A DNA stretch of 64,000 nucleotides from Anaerolineales bacterium (GTDB lineage Bacteria > Chloroflexota > Anaerolineae > Anaerolineales > UBA4823), in NCBI GenBank assembly GCA_016935755.1, contig JAFGQI010000015.1:62001-126000 (forward strand), written 5' to 3'. The notes under the pieces were generated by a model, which searched no databases, was not told where the DNA came from, and saw only the letters and a program-made list of their open reading frames with translations. This document shows, one piece after another, positions 18,812 through 30,029 of this stretch (position 1 is the stretch's first letter; every line of letters begins with the position of its first letter). The position numbers and the translations under genes are program-made.

Positions 18812-19821
18812 ACCTGGACATTTGTCTCCAGGAGTGGATGCCCTTAATTGAACTTGAATTACAGCAGGTGGTAGCGCTGGCAGATGGGCCTGGACTGGAG
18901 TCGCTGCACCAGATGCTGGCTTATCACATGGGCTGGAATGGGGAAGGCGCCGGGGTGGAAGCACGCGGCAAGCGTATTCGGCCTTGTCTGGTCTTGCTGG
19001 TTGCGGCTGCGGCAGGAGCTGAATGGCAGTCGGCGATTCCTGCAGCGGCTGCGGTCGAACTGGTGCATAATTTTTCGCTGATTCATGATGATATTGAAGA
19101 TAATAGCACCCTGCGGCGGGGAAGACCAACGCTTTGGGTCAAATGGGGTGTTCCCCAGGCGCTGAATGCCGGTGATGCAATGTTCACCCTGGCGCATCTG
19201 GCAGTTATTCGCCTCCAGGAGACGATCTCGCCGCAACTGACCCTGCGCGCAGCTCATCTGCTGCAAGAAACCTGTCTGAGACTTACCCAGGGCCAATATA
19301 TGGATATAGCCTACGAGAAGCGCGGTGACCTGACGACAGAAGCTTATTGGCCGATGATCAGTGGAAAAACGGCGGCCCTGTTGGAGGCATGCACCGGTCT
19401 GGGCGCCCTGGTCGCTGGCGTATCAGATTCGACTTATCAGCACTACCGCAGCTTTGGGCACTATCTGGGTCTGGCTTTCCAGGCACAGGATGACTTATTG
19501 GGAATATGGGGGGAAGCAGCCCTCACAGGGAAGTCGTGTGAGAGTGATCTGCTCTCCGGCAAGATGTCTCTCCCCATTTTATACGGGCTGCAGCAAGGTG
19601 GATCATTTGCCAAACGTTGGGCAGAAGGTCCAATTACACCGGATGAAGCGCCTGCTCTGTCTGCTCAATTGGAACAGGAAGGCGCACGTGAATACACGCA
19701 GGCTAAAGCCGATGAACTGACTGCCCAGGCATTATGCGCGCTGCATCAGACCCATCCAAGAAGTGGGGCCTGTCAGGCGTTGGAAACCCTATCCAGACTG
19801 CTGCTCCGACGGCACATGTAG
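18808..19821 (+). CDS. Polyprenyl (geranylgeranyl/farnesyl-type) diphosphate synthase
   Basis: This is a trans-prenyltransferase that extends allylic diphosphates with IPP. The first Asp-rich motif reads [16 protein letters not shown] and the second [17 protein letters not shown] and the KMSLP loop are also present. The product chain length depends on residues just before the first motif (here FSLIHDD) and cannot be fixed by eye. The gene overlaps fni by 4 bases, so both are made together: the isomerase supplies DMAPP and the synthase uses it. The product may feed quinones, carotenoids or undecaprenyl carriers. The C terminus is Arg-rich. Confidence 0.9.
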   Translation: MNLDICLQEWMPLIELELQQVVALADGPGLESLHQMLAYHMGWNGEGAGVEARGKRIRPCLVLLVAAAAGAEWQSAIPAAAAVELVHNFSLIHDDIEDNSTLRRGRPTLWVKWGVPQALNAGDAMFTLAHLAVIRLQETISPQLTLRAAHLLQETCLRLTQGQYMDIAYEKRGDLTTEAYWPMISGKTAALLEACTGLGALVAGVSDSTYQHYRSFGHYLGLAFQAQDDLLGIWGEAALTGKSCESDLLSGKMSLPILYGLQQGGSFAKRWAEGPITPDEAPALSAQLEQEGAREYTQAKADELTAQALCALHQTHPRSGACQALETLSRLLLRRHM

Positions 19822-19845
19822 ATCATGCCTATCGGTCGCTGTGGA

Positions 19846-21024
19846 TCAAAGAAACTGCATGAAAACCTGATTGCCTAACAGCCTTCCGCGCTTACTCAGC
19901 CGCAAGATAGCTCTCTCGTTTCCTGCCCATTCCAGCAGACCCAGGCCCACCAGCTGCTGGATTTGGTTTCTATATACTTGATCCAATTCCTGACCAAAGC
20001 GTTGGGCAAAGACTTGAGCAGAGACGCCTTCCTGAACCAGGCGCAATCCGACCATCATGGTTTCACCCATTTCTGTGGAGCGGTCGATGGAGATCAGCTC
20101 TTGCGTGGCGGGCGTAGCAGGAAACTCCGGTTCATTCAGGGGGGATTCTGATCCAGTTCGCAACCGTTGGGCATAATCAAAAGGCGAAAGCACATTGGCG
20201 GTACGTTTGCCGGCTGCAAAGCCGTGCGCACCGGCTCCAAAGCCCAGGTAGGGGAGGTTTCGCCAATATTGCAAGTTGTGGATACATGGCAGTTTGCCCC
20301 AGTTTGAAATTTCATACTGCGCATAGCCGTTATTTTCAAGCTGTTCAGAAGCCCATTCGTACATATCTGCGACGGCATCCGGGTCTGGCATTGAGAGCAG
20401 ACCGCGCTCGACCCACCGACCGAAAGGGGTCCCGTGTTCAATCGTCAGAGCGTAGAGCGAGAGATGCTCCGGGTGCAGCCCTAAAGCCAGCTCCAGGCTG
20501 TGCTGCCAGCTTTCGAGCGCTTGTTCGGGCAAGCCAAAAATGAGATCCAGATTTAAGTTGTCAAAACCTGCCTGGCGCGCCCAACAGACTGAGCGGATGA
20601 CATCCTCGAAACCATGCTGCCGTTCCAACAGCCGCAGTTCAGATGGGTTGGCAGACTGCATGCCCAGACTGAGCCGGTTTACACCCGCCTGGCGTAATTC
20701 GCTCAAATAGGAAAGGGACAGGGTGCCAGGATTAGCTTCCAGTGTGATTTCGGCTGACGATACGATGTCGAAATTAGCTGTAAGCGTATCAAGAATCCTC
20801 GCTACTCCGTCTACACTTAGAAGAGAAGGAGTCCCTCCTCCAAAGAAGATCGTATGAACGGGCAGGCGTTTTCCCACCGTTCTTGAGCACCAGGTAATTT
20901 CTGCACATAAGGCGTCAAGATACGCAGGGATCAAATCCACCAACCCGGCATAGGTGTTGAAATCACAGTATCCGCAGCGATGGAGGCAAAAAGGGATATG
21001 CAGGTAGATGCTGTAGGGACCCAT
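19846..21024 (-). CDS. hemW: Radical SAM heme chaperone HemW
   Basis: HemW is a radical-SAM protein related to HemN that handles heme rather than oxidising coproporphyrinogen. It has HIPFCLHRCGYCDF with the CxxxCxxC cluster motif, GGGTPSLL, the ANPGTL motif, and a C-terminal winged-helix part. The extra N-terminal cysteine of true HemN is absent, as in HemW. The track start at 21042 gives MVYSSP before MGPYSIYLHIP. I favour ATG 21024: it starts at the usual HemW N terminus and lies 8 bases after a TGGTATACT extended -10 on this strand, as in a leaderless mRNA. HemW rather than HemN is a family-level call. Confidence 0.85.
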   Translation of the reverse strand: MGPYSIYLHIPFCLHRCGYCDFNTYAGLVDLIPAYLDALCAEITWCSRTVGKRLPVHTIFFGGGTPSLLSVDGVARILDTLTANFDIVSSAEITLEANPGTLSLSYLSELRQAGVNRLSLGMQSANPSELRLLERQHGFEDVIRSVCWARQAGFDNLNLDLIFGLPEQALESWQHSLELALGLHPEHLSLYALTIEHGTPFGRWVERGLLSMPDPDAVADMYEWASEQLENNGYAQYEISNWGKLPCIHNLQYWRNLPYLGFGAGAHGFAAGKRTANVLSPFDYAQRLRTGSESPLNEPEFPATPATQELISIDRSTEMGETMMVGLRLVQEGVSAQVFAQRFGQELDQVYRNQIQQLVGLGLLEWAGNERAILRLSKRGRLLGNQVFMQFL

Positions 21025-21032
21025 CGGCGATG

Positions 21033-21041
21033 AGTATACCA
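21033..21041 (-). promoter_or_regulatory. Extended -10 promoter for hemW
   Basis: On the minus strand TGGTATACT precedes ATG 21024 by 8 bases. It lies back to back with the TGGTATAAT of the LysM gene, so the two promoters share DNA. Confidence 0.5.
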
Positions 21042-21049
21042 TTTCCCTA

Positions 21050-21058
21050 TGGTATAAT
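21050..21058 (+). promoter_or_regulatory. Extended -10 promoter for the LysM protein gene
   Basis: TGGTATAAT lies 24 bases before ATG 21083 and only 8 bases from the oppositely oriented hemW -10 element. Confidence 0.6.
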
Positions 21059-21082
21059 CGCCAAGTCTATTTGGATAACTAT

Positions 21083-22240
21083 ATGAGTCCTGAAAAAACT
21101 TCTTCTCCCACGCGACTTTGCCCCACCTGCGGAACGCGCCTGAGCGCTGATGCCACGCGCTGCCTGGTGTGCGGAACGGATCTAACCCCGGCCGGTGAAA
21201 AGCCATCCCGGCCTTCAAAAGTAGTGCAGGGCAGCCGTATGCCAGAAGTCACGCTCAGCTTGCCGGCTGTCTTAGGACTGCTGGCGATATTTCTAGGGGT
21301 TGGAGCAGCGCTGGTGTATTTTGCCCTCCGACAGACTGCTGGCCCGGCGCTTTCCCCAACGGATACTCCCACCCTGACCCTGACTGTTACTCCCAGCCTG
21401 ACTCCTACGCCATTAACTCCTACTCCCACTGACACTCCGGCAGCCTCTCCGACACCTTTTACATATACTGTCCAGGAGAACGATTCCTGTCTGAGCATAG
21501 CCTTTTCATTCGATATATCAGTAAACAGCCTGGTATTGCTCAATAACCTTCCAGCGGATTGCAGTACATTAATTATTGGGCAAAAGCTGCTCGTCCCGCA
21601 GCCCACGCCAACATCCACACCACCTGCAACGGCGACTCTCTCTGCTGGCGAGGCTACCGAAGCAGCCTGTGAAAAGTACGAATACGAAGTCAAAGAAGGC
21701 GACACCTTGGGTAGCATCTCCCTAAATTTCAACGTGCCTTCGGATGCGATCCGGGAGTATAACGGGTTGGTGAATGATGTGGTGCGTTTTGGACAAAAGC
21801 TAGTCATTCCGCTCTGCCGGCGCAACGCCACCCCAGGCCCAACGCCGACAGCTACATTACCTCCACCATATCCTGCAGTGCCCTTGCTGCTGCCTCCGGA
21901 TGGCGCTCCATTCACTTTGATTGATGAGGTCATTACCCTGCAATGGGCTTCTGTAGGAACATTGCGCGAGAATGAGGCCTATGGGGTAACGATCGAAGAT
22001 CTCACCGAAGGACAGGGACGTAAGCTGATTGAATATGTCACCGATACCCGTTTCATTGTCCCAGAAACTTTCAGACCGAATGACAACATCCCGCATATCT
22101 TTCGCTGGTGGGTGTTTGCAGTGCGCCAGATGGGCACCGATTCGGATGGCAATCCGATTTGGGAGACAGCCGGTGCGGTCAGCACTCCTCGAGTGTTCAC
22201 CTGGGTTGGCATCCTGGCGATTGTCTCGCCGACTCCATAA
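21083..22240 (+). CDS. Membrane-anchored double-LysM protein with zinc ribbon
   Basis: The function is unknown, but the architecture is clear. An N-terminal zinc ribbon (CPTCGTRL...CLVCGTDL, about residues 10-37) would lie in the cytoplasm. One membrane helix follows (about 58-80), then a Pro/Thr-rich linker, a first LysM domain (YTVQENDSCLSIAFSF), a second Pro/Thr linker, a second LysM domain (YEVKEGDTLGSISLNF) and a C-terminal Ig/fibronectin-like module (LLLPPDGAPF onward). LysM domains bind glycan of peptidoglycan or related polymers, so a wall-bound sensor or scaffold is a reasonable guess. The track start TTG 21071 is less likely than ATG 21083. It diverges from hemW. Confidence 0.8.
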   Translation: MSPEKTSSPTRLCPTCGTRLSADATRCLVCGTDLTPAGEKPSRPSKVVQGSRMPEVTLSLPAVLGLLAIFLGVGAALVYFALRQTAGPALSPTDTPTLTLTVTPSLTPTPLTPTPTDTPAASPTPFTYTVQENDSCLSIAFSFDISVNSLVLLNNLPADCSTLIIGQKLLVPQPTPTSTPPATATLSAGEATEAACEKYEYEVKEGDTLGSISLNFNVPSDAIREYNGLVNDVVRFGQKLVIPLCRRNATPGPTPTATLPPPYPAVPLLLPPDGAPFTLIDEVITLQWASVGTLRENEAYGVTIEDLTEGQGRKLIEYVTDTRFIVPETFRPNDNIPHIFRWWVFAVRQMGTDSDGNPIWETAGAVSTPRVFTWVGILAIVSPTP

Positions 22241-22247
22241 ATAAAAC

Positions 22248-22280
22248 ATCCCCCCTTTGTGCAAGCGCAGAAGGGGGGAT
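22248..22280 (-). terminator. Terminator of citrate synthase gene
   Basis: ATCCCCCCTT and AAGGGGGGAT pair around a 13-base loop. On the minus strand the stem is followed by GTTTTATTT, so it mainly terminates gltA, and it may also stop the converging LysM transcript. Confidence 0.8.
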
Positions 22281-22288
22281 GGCTCAAT

Positions 22289-22338
22289 ATCCTCTGGTCA
22301 AACCAATTACGATATCCTCTGGTCAAACCAATTACGAT
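22289..22338. repeat. Perfect 25-bp tandem duplication at the 3' end of gltA
   Basis: ATCCTCTGGTCAAACCAATT plus ACGAT occurs twice in direct succession with no mismatch. The gltA stop codon (TAA on the minus strand) lies in the copy at 22314-22338; the second copy repeats it outside the gene. Confidence 0.95.
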
Positions 22339-23642
22339 CCTTTTGCCTTGGCAGCAACTGCTTCCAACATGGCGGTCGATAGCGATTTGGGCCGCTCTAA
22401 TGGCTGCCCCAGGGCACGCGCCCATACCGCGTTTGTAGTGACGCCCAGCGCCCTGCTAACGCCGAATAACACAGTGAGAAAATCGAACTCGCGCACACCG
22501 TAATGGTGCTGCAGCGAGCCGCTGATCGCATCCACATTCGGCCATGGATCCTTTGTGCGGGAATGGTCTCGCAGTACATCTGGCACAACATCGTAAACTA
22601 ATGATGCCAGGGCAAAAATTTGATCCTCTGGGAAGTGTTTTTTGCCGAAGGCCAGCTGAGCACTGAAGCGCGGGTCAGTCTTGCGCAGCACAGCATGACC
22701 ATATCCGGGGATAACCAGCCCACCTTGCAAGGTCTTCAGGGCATATTGATACAGTTGTTCTTTCGTGGGTAAGCCACCGAACTCATCATACACAGAGAGC
22801 AGCCAACCCAGGCATTCCTGATTTGCCAGCCCGTGCAGGGGGCCTGCTAATCCATTCATCCCAGCCGATAGAGCGTAATAAATATCACTCAATGCTGAAC
22901 CAACCAGGTGGGTGGCATGGGCGCTGACATTGCCGCTCTCGTGATCGGAATGGAGCAGCATATACAAACGGGTCAATTCATCATACCCTGAAGCTTCTAT
23001 TCCCATCATACGGGCGAAGTTTTGCCCAAAATCCAGCGCAGGATCGGGGGCGATGTAATTGCCATCTTTATACTTAAGACGATAAATGAAGGCAGCAATA
23101 CCGGGAAGTTTGGCAGTCAGGTTCAAACTATCTTCCAACATTGGATCCCAATATTCATCTTTTTTCAAGCCAGTATGATAGTGGTGGGCAAAGAGCGACT
23201 CGCGCTGCAGAGCCAGGATGCCCTGAGAGAGCAGGGTCATTGGGTGTGTGTCGACTGGCATGGCTTTCAGTACATCAAAGAGGTAACCGGGCAGCTTGCT
23301 GCGCTTCTTCCATTCGCTTTCAATTTCATTGGCTTCTTCTAGAGAAGGAATTTCACCGACCAATAGCAAATAATATAACCCACCGACCAGAGGAATTTCG
23401 TGCCCTGGCTGCTTGGGAAGCTTTTCCAGAAGATCATCGATGGTGTAGCCACGCAAGCGAATGCCCTGCTCCGGATCGACATAGGATATGTCAGTAACCA
23501 GGCTCTTGATATTCCGCATGCCGCCATAGATCTGGCCGATGTTGACTTCGTCAACTTTCACATCGGCGCTCTCTGCCAACAGCTTCTTCACCCGGGCGCG
23601 CCAGTCGGGCAGCTGTCCCGCAATTTTATGTTTAAGGTTCAT
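22332..23642 (-). CDS. gltA: Citrate synthase, mitochondrial-like type
   Basis: This enzyme condenses oxaloacetate and acetyl-CoA to citrate. The 436-residue protein resembles eukaryotic mitochondrial citrate synthase more than the usual bacterial GltA. It has HSDHESGNVSAH (residues 231-242), AGPLHGLANQE with the catalytic His270, and LRKTDPRF with the catalytic Asp; these are close to the pig-heart motifs as I remember them. The N-terminal VKVDEVNIGQIYGGMRNIKSLV also matches that group. GGAGGAG precedes the ATG. It lies 21 bases after mdh, so malate dehydrogenase supplies its oxaloacetate from the same transcript. The stop codon sits in a tandem duplication. Confidence 0.92.
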   Translation of the reverse strand: MNLKHKIAGQLPDWRARVKKLLAESADVKVDEVNIGQIYGGMRNIKSLVTDISYVDPEQGIRLRGYTIDDLLEKLPKQPGHEIPLVGGLYYLLLVGEIPSLEEANEIESEWKKRSKLPGYLFDVLKAMPVDTHPMTLLSQGILALQRESLFAHHYHTGLKKDEYWDPMLEDSLNLTAKLPGIAAFIYRLKYKDGNYIAPDPALDFGQNFARMMGIEASGYDELTRLYMLLHSDHESGNVSAHATHLVGSALSDIYYALSAGMNGLAGPLHGLANQECLGWLLSVYDEFGGLPTKEQLYQYALKTLQGGLVIPGYGHAVLRKTDPRFSAQLAFGKKHFPEDQIFALASLVYDVVPDVLRDHSRTKDPWPNVDAISGSLQHHYGVREFDFLTVLFGVSRALGVTTNAVWARALGQPLERPKSLSTAMLEAVAAKAKGS

Positions 23643-23663
23643 GACTCCTCCAAAATTACCATT

Positions 23664-25630
<1,967 letters not shown>

Positions 25631-25722
25631 GTTATTGCCTCAAATATCTAAAGAGTAGTCATTGTTAACGTCATCGTTTTAGATGCACAGGGATTAAAAA
25701 GGTTACGGTTTGCCGGAATCGA

Positions 25723-27330
25723 TTATGGCGCCTTCGGACCTGCAGCAGCCGCTTCGGCTGGCACCTGATCTGCATATTGGGCAAAATTGGCCTGGAATTT
25801 GCTCACCAGGCCGCGAACCTGCAGATCATAAGCCTGCGGATCTTTCCAGGTGCGGCGTGGATCAAGCACCTCATCGGGTACATCAGGTGCCCGTTCTGGA
25901 ACCAGGAAGCCGAAGTTCGGATCTGTACGCATGGGCACGCCCTCCAGGCTGCCAGTTAGAACTGCGCGCACCATTGCACGAGTGAAGGGCAGGCGGATGC
26001 GGCTGCCAACACCATAGGGTCCGCCAGTCCAGCCAGTGTTGATCAGCCACACCTGGGATTTATGGGTGGCCAACTTTTCTCCCAACATCTTGGCGTAAAC
26101 ACTGGGGTGCATGGGCAGGAAGGGTGCGCCGAAGCAGGCGGAGAAATTGGGCTGTGGCTCTTTGATGCCTTTTTCCGTTCCGGCCAGTTTGGAGGTGTAA
26201 CCGGAGATGAAGTAATACATGGCTTGCTCAGGTGTAAGACGGGCGATGGGTGGGATAACGCCAAAGGCATCGGCTGTCAGGAAAAAGACATGCGAGGGGT
26301 GGCCGCCGCGACCATCTGGAACGATATTTTCCAGGAAACCGATCGGGTAGGCTGCGCGTGTGTTTTCTGTCAGAGATTGGTCATCGAAATCAACCCGTCG
26401 AGTATAGCTGTCGATGGCAACATTTTCCAGAATGGTGCCAAAGTGTCGGGTGGCTTTCCAGATCAAGGGCTCCAGATCCGCGCGCAGGTTAACCGTCTTG
26501 GCATAACAGCCGCCTTCAAAGTTGAACACACCATCATCTCCCCAGCCATGTTCGTCGTCACCGATCAGCATTCTCTCGGGGTCCGAAGATAGGGTGGTCT
26601 TTCCTGTTCCAGAGAGGCCGAAGAACAAGGCGCATGCGCCAGTTTTGCTGACATTGGCTGAACAGTGCATGGGCAGCACTCCCTCCAGCGGAAGGAGGAA
26701 GTTGAGTGTGGTGAAAATCGATTTCTTAATCTCGCCGGCATAGCTGGAGCCGCCAATCAGGATCAAGCGCTGTTCCAGGTTTAAAATGATGAAGACCTCT
26801 GAGTTGGTGCCATCATCTTCAGGGTCAGCATAGAAACCTGGAGCGTGCAGGATGGTGAAGACCGGTGTATGCTCCGGCAGTTCTTCCGGCTTTCGCCGGA
26901 TGAAAAGGTTGCGGGCGAACAGGTTATGCCAGGCGGTTTCGGTGATCACCCGGATGGGCAGGGAATGCCTGGGGTGTGCGGCTGCATAAGCATCCTGGAT
27001 GAACACATCTCGCCCTTGCAAGTACGCGCGCATATGGTCGTATAAACGGTCGAACACTTCGGGCGACATGGGTTTGTTGATCTTACCCCACCAGATTTTG
27101 TCGTTATCTTCCTGGCAGCAAACAATGAATTTGTCATTCGGCGAGCGACCGGTATGGAAACCGGTGCGTACTACGATCGAACCTTCATGCGCCAGGGTGC
27201 CTTCTCGGCGGCTGACAATACGCTCAACAAGAGCCGCGGTGGTCAGGTTCCAATACTCAAAGCTCAAGTTGCGTAATCCTTGCTGGTTTACTCCGTACTT
27301 GCTGGCAATTCCCATCATATTCGAAGTCAT
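25723..27330 (-). CDS. pckA: Phosphoenolpyruvate carboxykinase (ATP)
   Basis: PckA converts oxaloacetate and ATP to PEP, CO2 and ADP: the entry to gluconeogenesis, or anaplerotic in reverse. Motifs: RTGFHTGRSPNDKF near the N terminus, GLSGTGKTTLSSDP (P-loop), LIGDDEHGWGDDG (Mg/Mn site) and NTGWTGGPYG. The ORF track starts at ATG 27342, but that ATG is part of the Shine-Dalgarno sequence ATGGAGGTAGGG; the real start is ATG 27330 (MTSNMMGIASKYG). The 535-residue length fits. The C-terminal tail is Ala/Pro rich. Confidence 0.94.
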   Translation of the reverse strand: MTSNMMGIASKYGVNQQGLRNLSFEYWNLTTAALVERIVSRREGTLAHEGSIVVRTGFHTGRSPNDKFIVCCQEDNDKIWWGKINKPMSPEVFDRLYDHMRAYLQGRDVFIQDAYAAAHPRHSLPIRVITETAWHNLFARNLFIRRKPEELPEHTPVFTILHAPGFYADPEDDGTNSEVFIILNLEQRLILIGGSSYAGEIKKSIFTTLNFLLPLEGVLPMHCSANVSKTGACALFFGLSGTGKTTLSSDPERMLIGDDEHGWGDDGVFNFEGGCYAKTVNLRADLEPLIWKATRHFGTILENVAIDSYTRRVDFDDQSLTENTRAAYPIGFLENIVPDGRGGHPSHVFFLTADAFGVIPPIARLTPEQAMYYFISGYTSKLAGTEKGIKEPQPNFSACFGAPFLPMHPSVYAKMLGEKLATHKSQVWLINTGWTGGPYGVGSRIRLPFTRAMVRAVLTGSLEGVPMRTDPNFGFLVPERAPDVPDEVLDPRRTWKDPQAYDLQVRGLVSKFQANFAQYADQVPAEAAAAGPKAP

Positions 27331-27436
27331 CCCTACCTCCATGATTATTAAAAGCTGTCGATTGTTATTGTAAGTGATGAAAGGGTAATAAGACTGGCAA
27401 GCCCTTATAACGAAAAGAGCTGCGTCCAGCCTGTCA

Positions 27437-27465
27437 GGCGTTAATCACGCCAGATCGTTATTATA
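27437..27465 (-). promoter_or_regulatory. pckA promoter with overlapping palindrome
   Basis: On the minus strand TATAAT (27460-27465) is followed at the expected start point by an imperfect palindrome, GGCGT-TAATC-ACGCC (27437-27451), extendable to 6 of 7 matching bases per arm. It is a plausible repressor site. The pckA leader would be about 120 bases. Confidence 0.45.
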
Positions 27466-27574
27466 ACTTTTTCTAGCTACACGGGGGATGAAAGCTTAAT
27501 AAATATCCAGCTTTTCTGTCAAGGGGCCATGGTTTGAAAAGCCTGTATCTCAGCTCATGCAGCTGCCGAATCAA

Positions 27575-27601
27575 AGGCGGCGCCCCAAAAGGGCACCGCC
27601 T
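27575..27601 (-). terminator. Terminator of pnp
   Basis: AGGCGG(C)GCCC and GGGC(A)CCGCCT pair with one mismatch and an AAAA-containing loop, 17 bases after the pnp stop. The T-run on the minus strand is short (TTTGATT). Confidence 0.65.
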
Positions 27602-27617
27602 GATTAGATCTTACTGG

Positions 27618-29858
27618 TTAGCGCCGGTCTCGCCGGCCTCCGCCGGAACTGCGCCGGTCATCACCGCGGCGGTCGCCGCCGCGGCTTTGTCCCCCCCCAG
27701 ACCGCGAACCGCCGCCAGAACGTGAACTGCTGCCGCGCCGATCGCGCTCAGCTGCTTCTTCGGCAGTCCAACCTTCCAGCACTGCCTGGCGCGAGAGGCG
27801 GATTTTGCCAGCCGGGTCGATGCCGGTGACCATCACCGTGATTTCATCGCCGAGGCGTACGACATCTTCGACTTTCTCCACGCGCTGGGAATCAAGCTGT
27901 GAAATGTGAACCATGCCATCGATATTGGGCAAGATTTCTACGAAGGCGCCAAAATCGGCTACTCGAACCACCTTGCCGGTGTAAATCCGCCCAAGTACTG
28001 CACTCTCAGTCAGCGACTCGATCTTTTCCATGGCGATGCGGGCGCTGTCGCCATCGGCAGCCGCAATGAATACGGTGCCATCATCGTCAATGTCAATTTT
28101 GACGCCGGTCTCTTCCTGGATGCTGCGGATCATCTTCCCGCCAGGGCCGATCACTGCGCCGATCTTGTCAACCGGGATATGCATGATGGTGATGCGGGGC
28201 GCGTGCGGCTTGAGAGCTGTTCGCGGTGTTGGCATGACAGCCAACATCTGATCCAGGATGAAAAGGCGCGCCGTGTGAGCCTGTTCTAGAGCCTGGGACA
28301 TCACCTGTGAGGTGATACCCTTAATTTTGATATCCATCTGCAGGGCAGTGATGCCCTGGGCGGTGCCAGCAACCTTAAAATCCATGTCGCCCAAGTGATC
28401 TTCAGCGCCCAGGATGTCGGTCAGGATCGAGTAGCGTTCCCCTTCCTTAATCAATCCCATCGCGACGCCAGCAACGGGAGCCTTGATCGGCACCCCTGTG
28501 TCCATCAAGGCCAGGGTTGAACCACACACCGAAGCCATCGAGGACGAGCCGTTTGAGGAAAGAACCTCGGAGACCAGGCGCAAGGTATAGGGGAATTCTG
28601 TCTCGGGAGGGATAACAGGCACCAGAGCGCGTTCTGCCAGGGCGCCATGCCCGATATCGCGCCGGGATGCTCCACGCAGCGGGCGAACCTCACCCGTCGA
28701 AAATGGCGGGAAGTTGTAGTGGTGCATGTAGCGTTTTGAATCGGCCGGGGTCAGGCTGTCTAATTCCTGGGCCTCGCGTGGAGTGCCCAAGGTAGCCAGG
28801 GTAAGCACCTGCGTTTCGCCGCGGGTGAAAAGCCCAGAGCCGTGGGCGCGCGGGCTGACATCCACCTCGCACCAGATGGGCCGGATTTCTGTCAGGTTGC
28901 GCCCATCCGGGCGGACACCCTGTTCCAGGATGCGCAGGCGGACAACTTCGCGCAGCACATCATCGTAGGCGGCTTTAACCTGCACCACCTTCATTTCATC
29001 TTCACCTGCCACGTCGCTCAGCAGGCTGGTTCTCAACTCATCGAGAGCAGCATTACGCTCGGATTTGTCATAAGGCTGCTGCAAGATTTGCTGTAGAGCC
29101 GGTCGGGCGCGTTCGATTACAGCCAGGCGAATGCTCTCATCGATTGTAAAGGAAGTATAAGCTCGTTTGGGTTTACCCACCTGGGCTGCCATCTGCTCTT
29201 GCAGGTCGATCAGGGGCTGGATGGCGCTGTGTCCGTAGTCCAGAGCCGCAATCATGATTGCCTCAGACACCTCTTTCGCGCCGCATTCTACCATCAGCAG
29301 CGCATCACGCGTGCCCGCGAGACGCAGATCTAACTGCGATGACTCCAGGTCAGTGAAGGTTGGGTTAGTGACGAATTGTCCATCAATATAGCCAACGCGC
29401 ACAGCGCCAACCGGACCGCCCCAGGGGACATCTGAGATCATCAAGGCAGCCGAAGCGGCGTTGATTGCCAGGATGTCGAGTGGATTTTCACCATCAGTGG
29501 ATAGTGAATAAAGCAGCACCTGGATATCATTGATCAGGCCCTTGGGGAAGAGCGGCCGCAGGGGACGATCAGTCAGCCGGGCGGTGAGGATTGCCTCTTC
29601 GGTGGGTCTGCCTTCGCGGCGGAAGAATGAGCCGGGGATCCGCCCTCCGGCATACATGCGTTCTTCGTAATCTACCGTCAATGGTAGGAAGTCGATGCCG
29701 GGCCGAATCTCTGAACTCATCGTAGCTGCTGCCAGGATCATTGTGTCCCCAACTCGCAGCGTGACCGATCCGCCAGCCTGTCCGGCTAGCTTACCGGTTT
29801 CGAATGTAAAAGCCTGTTGGCCCACATTCGTTTGAAAACGTACACCTTCTGGTTTCAT
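27618..29858 (-). CDS. pnp: Polyribonucleotide nucleotidyltransferase (PNPase) with RG-rich tail
   Basis: PNPase degrades RNA 3' to 5' using phosphate. Two RNase PH-like domains flank a helical linker (about residues 1-550; [13 protein letters not shown] and [22 protein letters not shown] in the second). A KH domain follows ([20 protein letters not shown]) and an S1 domain ([18 protein letters not shown]). After about residue 700 the protein ends in a tail of Arg, Gly and Ser ([17 protein letters not shown]), which could add RNA affinity. The 746-residue length exceeds typical 700-residue PNPases by that tail. A run of eight G bases lies in the tail coding sequence. TAGGAGA precedes the ATG. 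It follows rpsO, the common bacterial order. Confidence 0.95.
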   Translation of the reverse strand: MKPEGVRFQTNVGQQAFTFETGKLAGQAGGSVTLRVGDTMILAAATMSSEIRPGIDFLPLTVDYEERMYAGGRIPGSFFRREGRPTEEAILTARLTDRPLRPLFPKGLINDIQVLLYSLSTDGENPLDILAINAASAALMISDVPWGGPVGAVRVGYIDGQFVTNPTFTDLESSQLDLRLAGTRDALLMVECGAKEVSEAIMIAALDYGHSAIQPLIDLQEQMAAQVGKPKRAYTSFTIDESIRLAVIERARPALQQILQQPYDKSERNAALDELRTSLLSDVAGEDEMKVVQVKAAYDDVLREVVRLRILEQGVRPDGRNLTEIRPIWCEVDVSPRAHGSGLFTRGETQVLTLATLGTPREAQELDSLTPADSKRYMHHYNFPPFSTGEVRPLRGASRRDIGHGALAERALVPVIPPETEFPYTLRLVSEVLSSNGSSSMASVCGSTLALMDTGVPIKAPVAGVAMGLIKEGERYSILTDILGAEDHLGDMDFKVAGTAQGITALQMDIKIKGITSQVMSQALEQAHTARLFILDQMLAVMPTPRTALKPHAPRITIMHIPVDKIGAVIGPGGKMIRSIQEETGVKIDIDDDGTVFIAAADGDSARIAMEKIESLTESAVLGRIYTGKVVRVADFGAFVEILPNIDGMVHISQLDSQRVEKVEDVVRLGDEITVMVTGIDPAGKIRLSRQAVLEGWTAEEAAERDRRGSSSRSGGGSRSGGGQSRGGDRRGDDRRSSGGGRRDRR

Positions 29859-29908
29859 ATTTTTCTCCTATATTGGCCCACCTGGTCAGGGACTGAAAGT
29901 CAAGGGCA

Positions 29909-29932
29909 ACAGGGAGCTGTTCTGCTCCTGGG
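29909..29932 (-). other. Hairpin in the rpsO-pnp spacer (possible RNase processing site)
   Basis: GGGAGC and GCTCCT pair around a short loop inside the 171-base spacer between rpsO and pnp. In E. coli the pnp leader holds an RNase III-cleaved hairpin used for autoregulation. By analogy this one could serve the same purpose, but that is not shown. Confidence 0.35.
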
Positions 29933-29973
29933 TTGTCATCGTCTTTCAATTCCCAACCGGCAGGCAGGGTTAA

Positions 29974-30022
29974 TGAAAAAAAGAGAGTAGATGGAGACCT
30001 GCACACCATCTACTCATCATTT
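29974..30022. terminator. Terminator of rpsO
   Basis: GAGTAGATGG (29985-29994) and CCATCTACTC (30006-30015) are perfect complements. On the minus strand TCTTTTTTTC follows, and on the plus strand ATCATTTTTTT, so it can act in both directions. Confidence 0.9.
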
Positions 30023-30029
30023 TTTTGAC

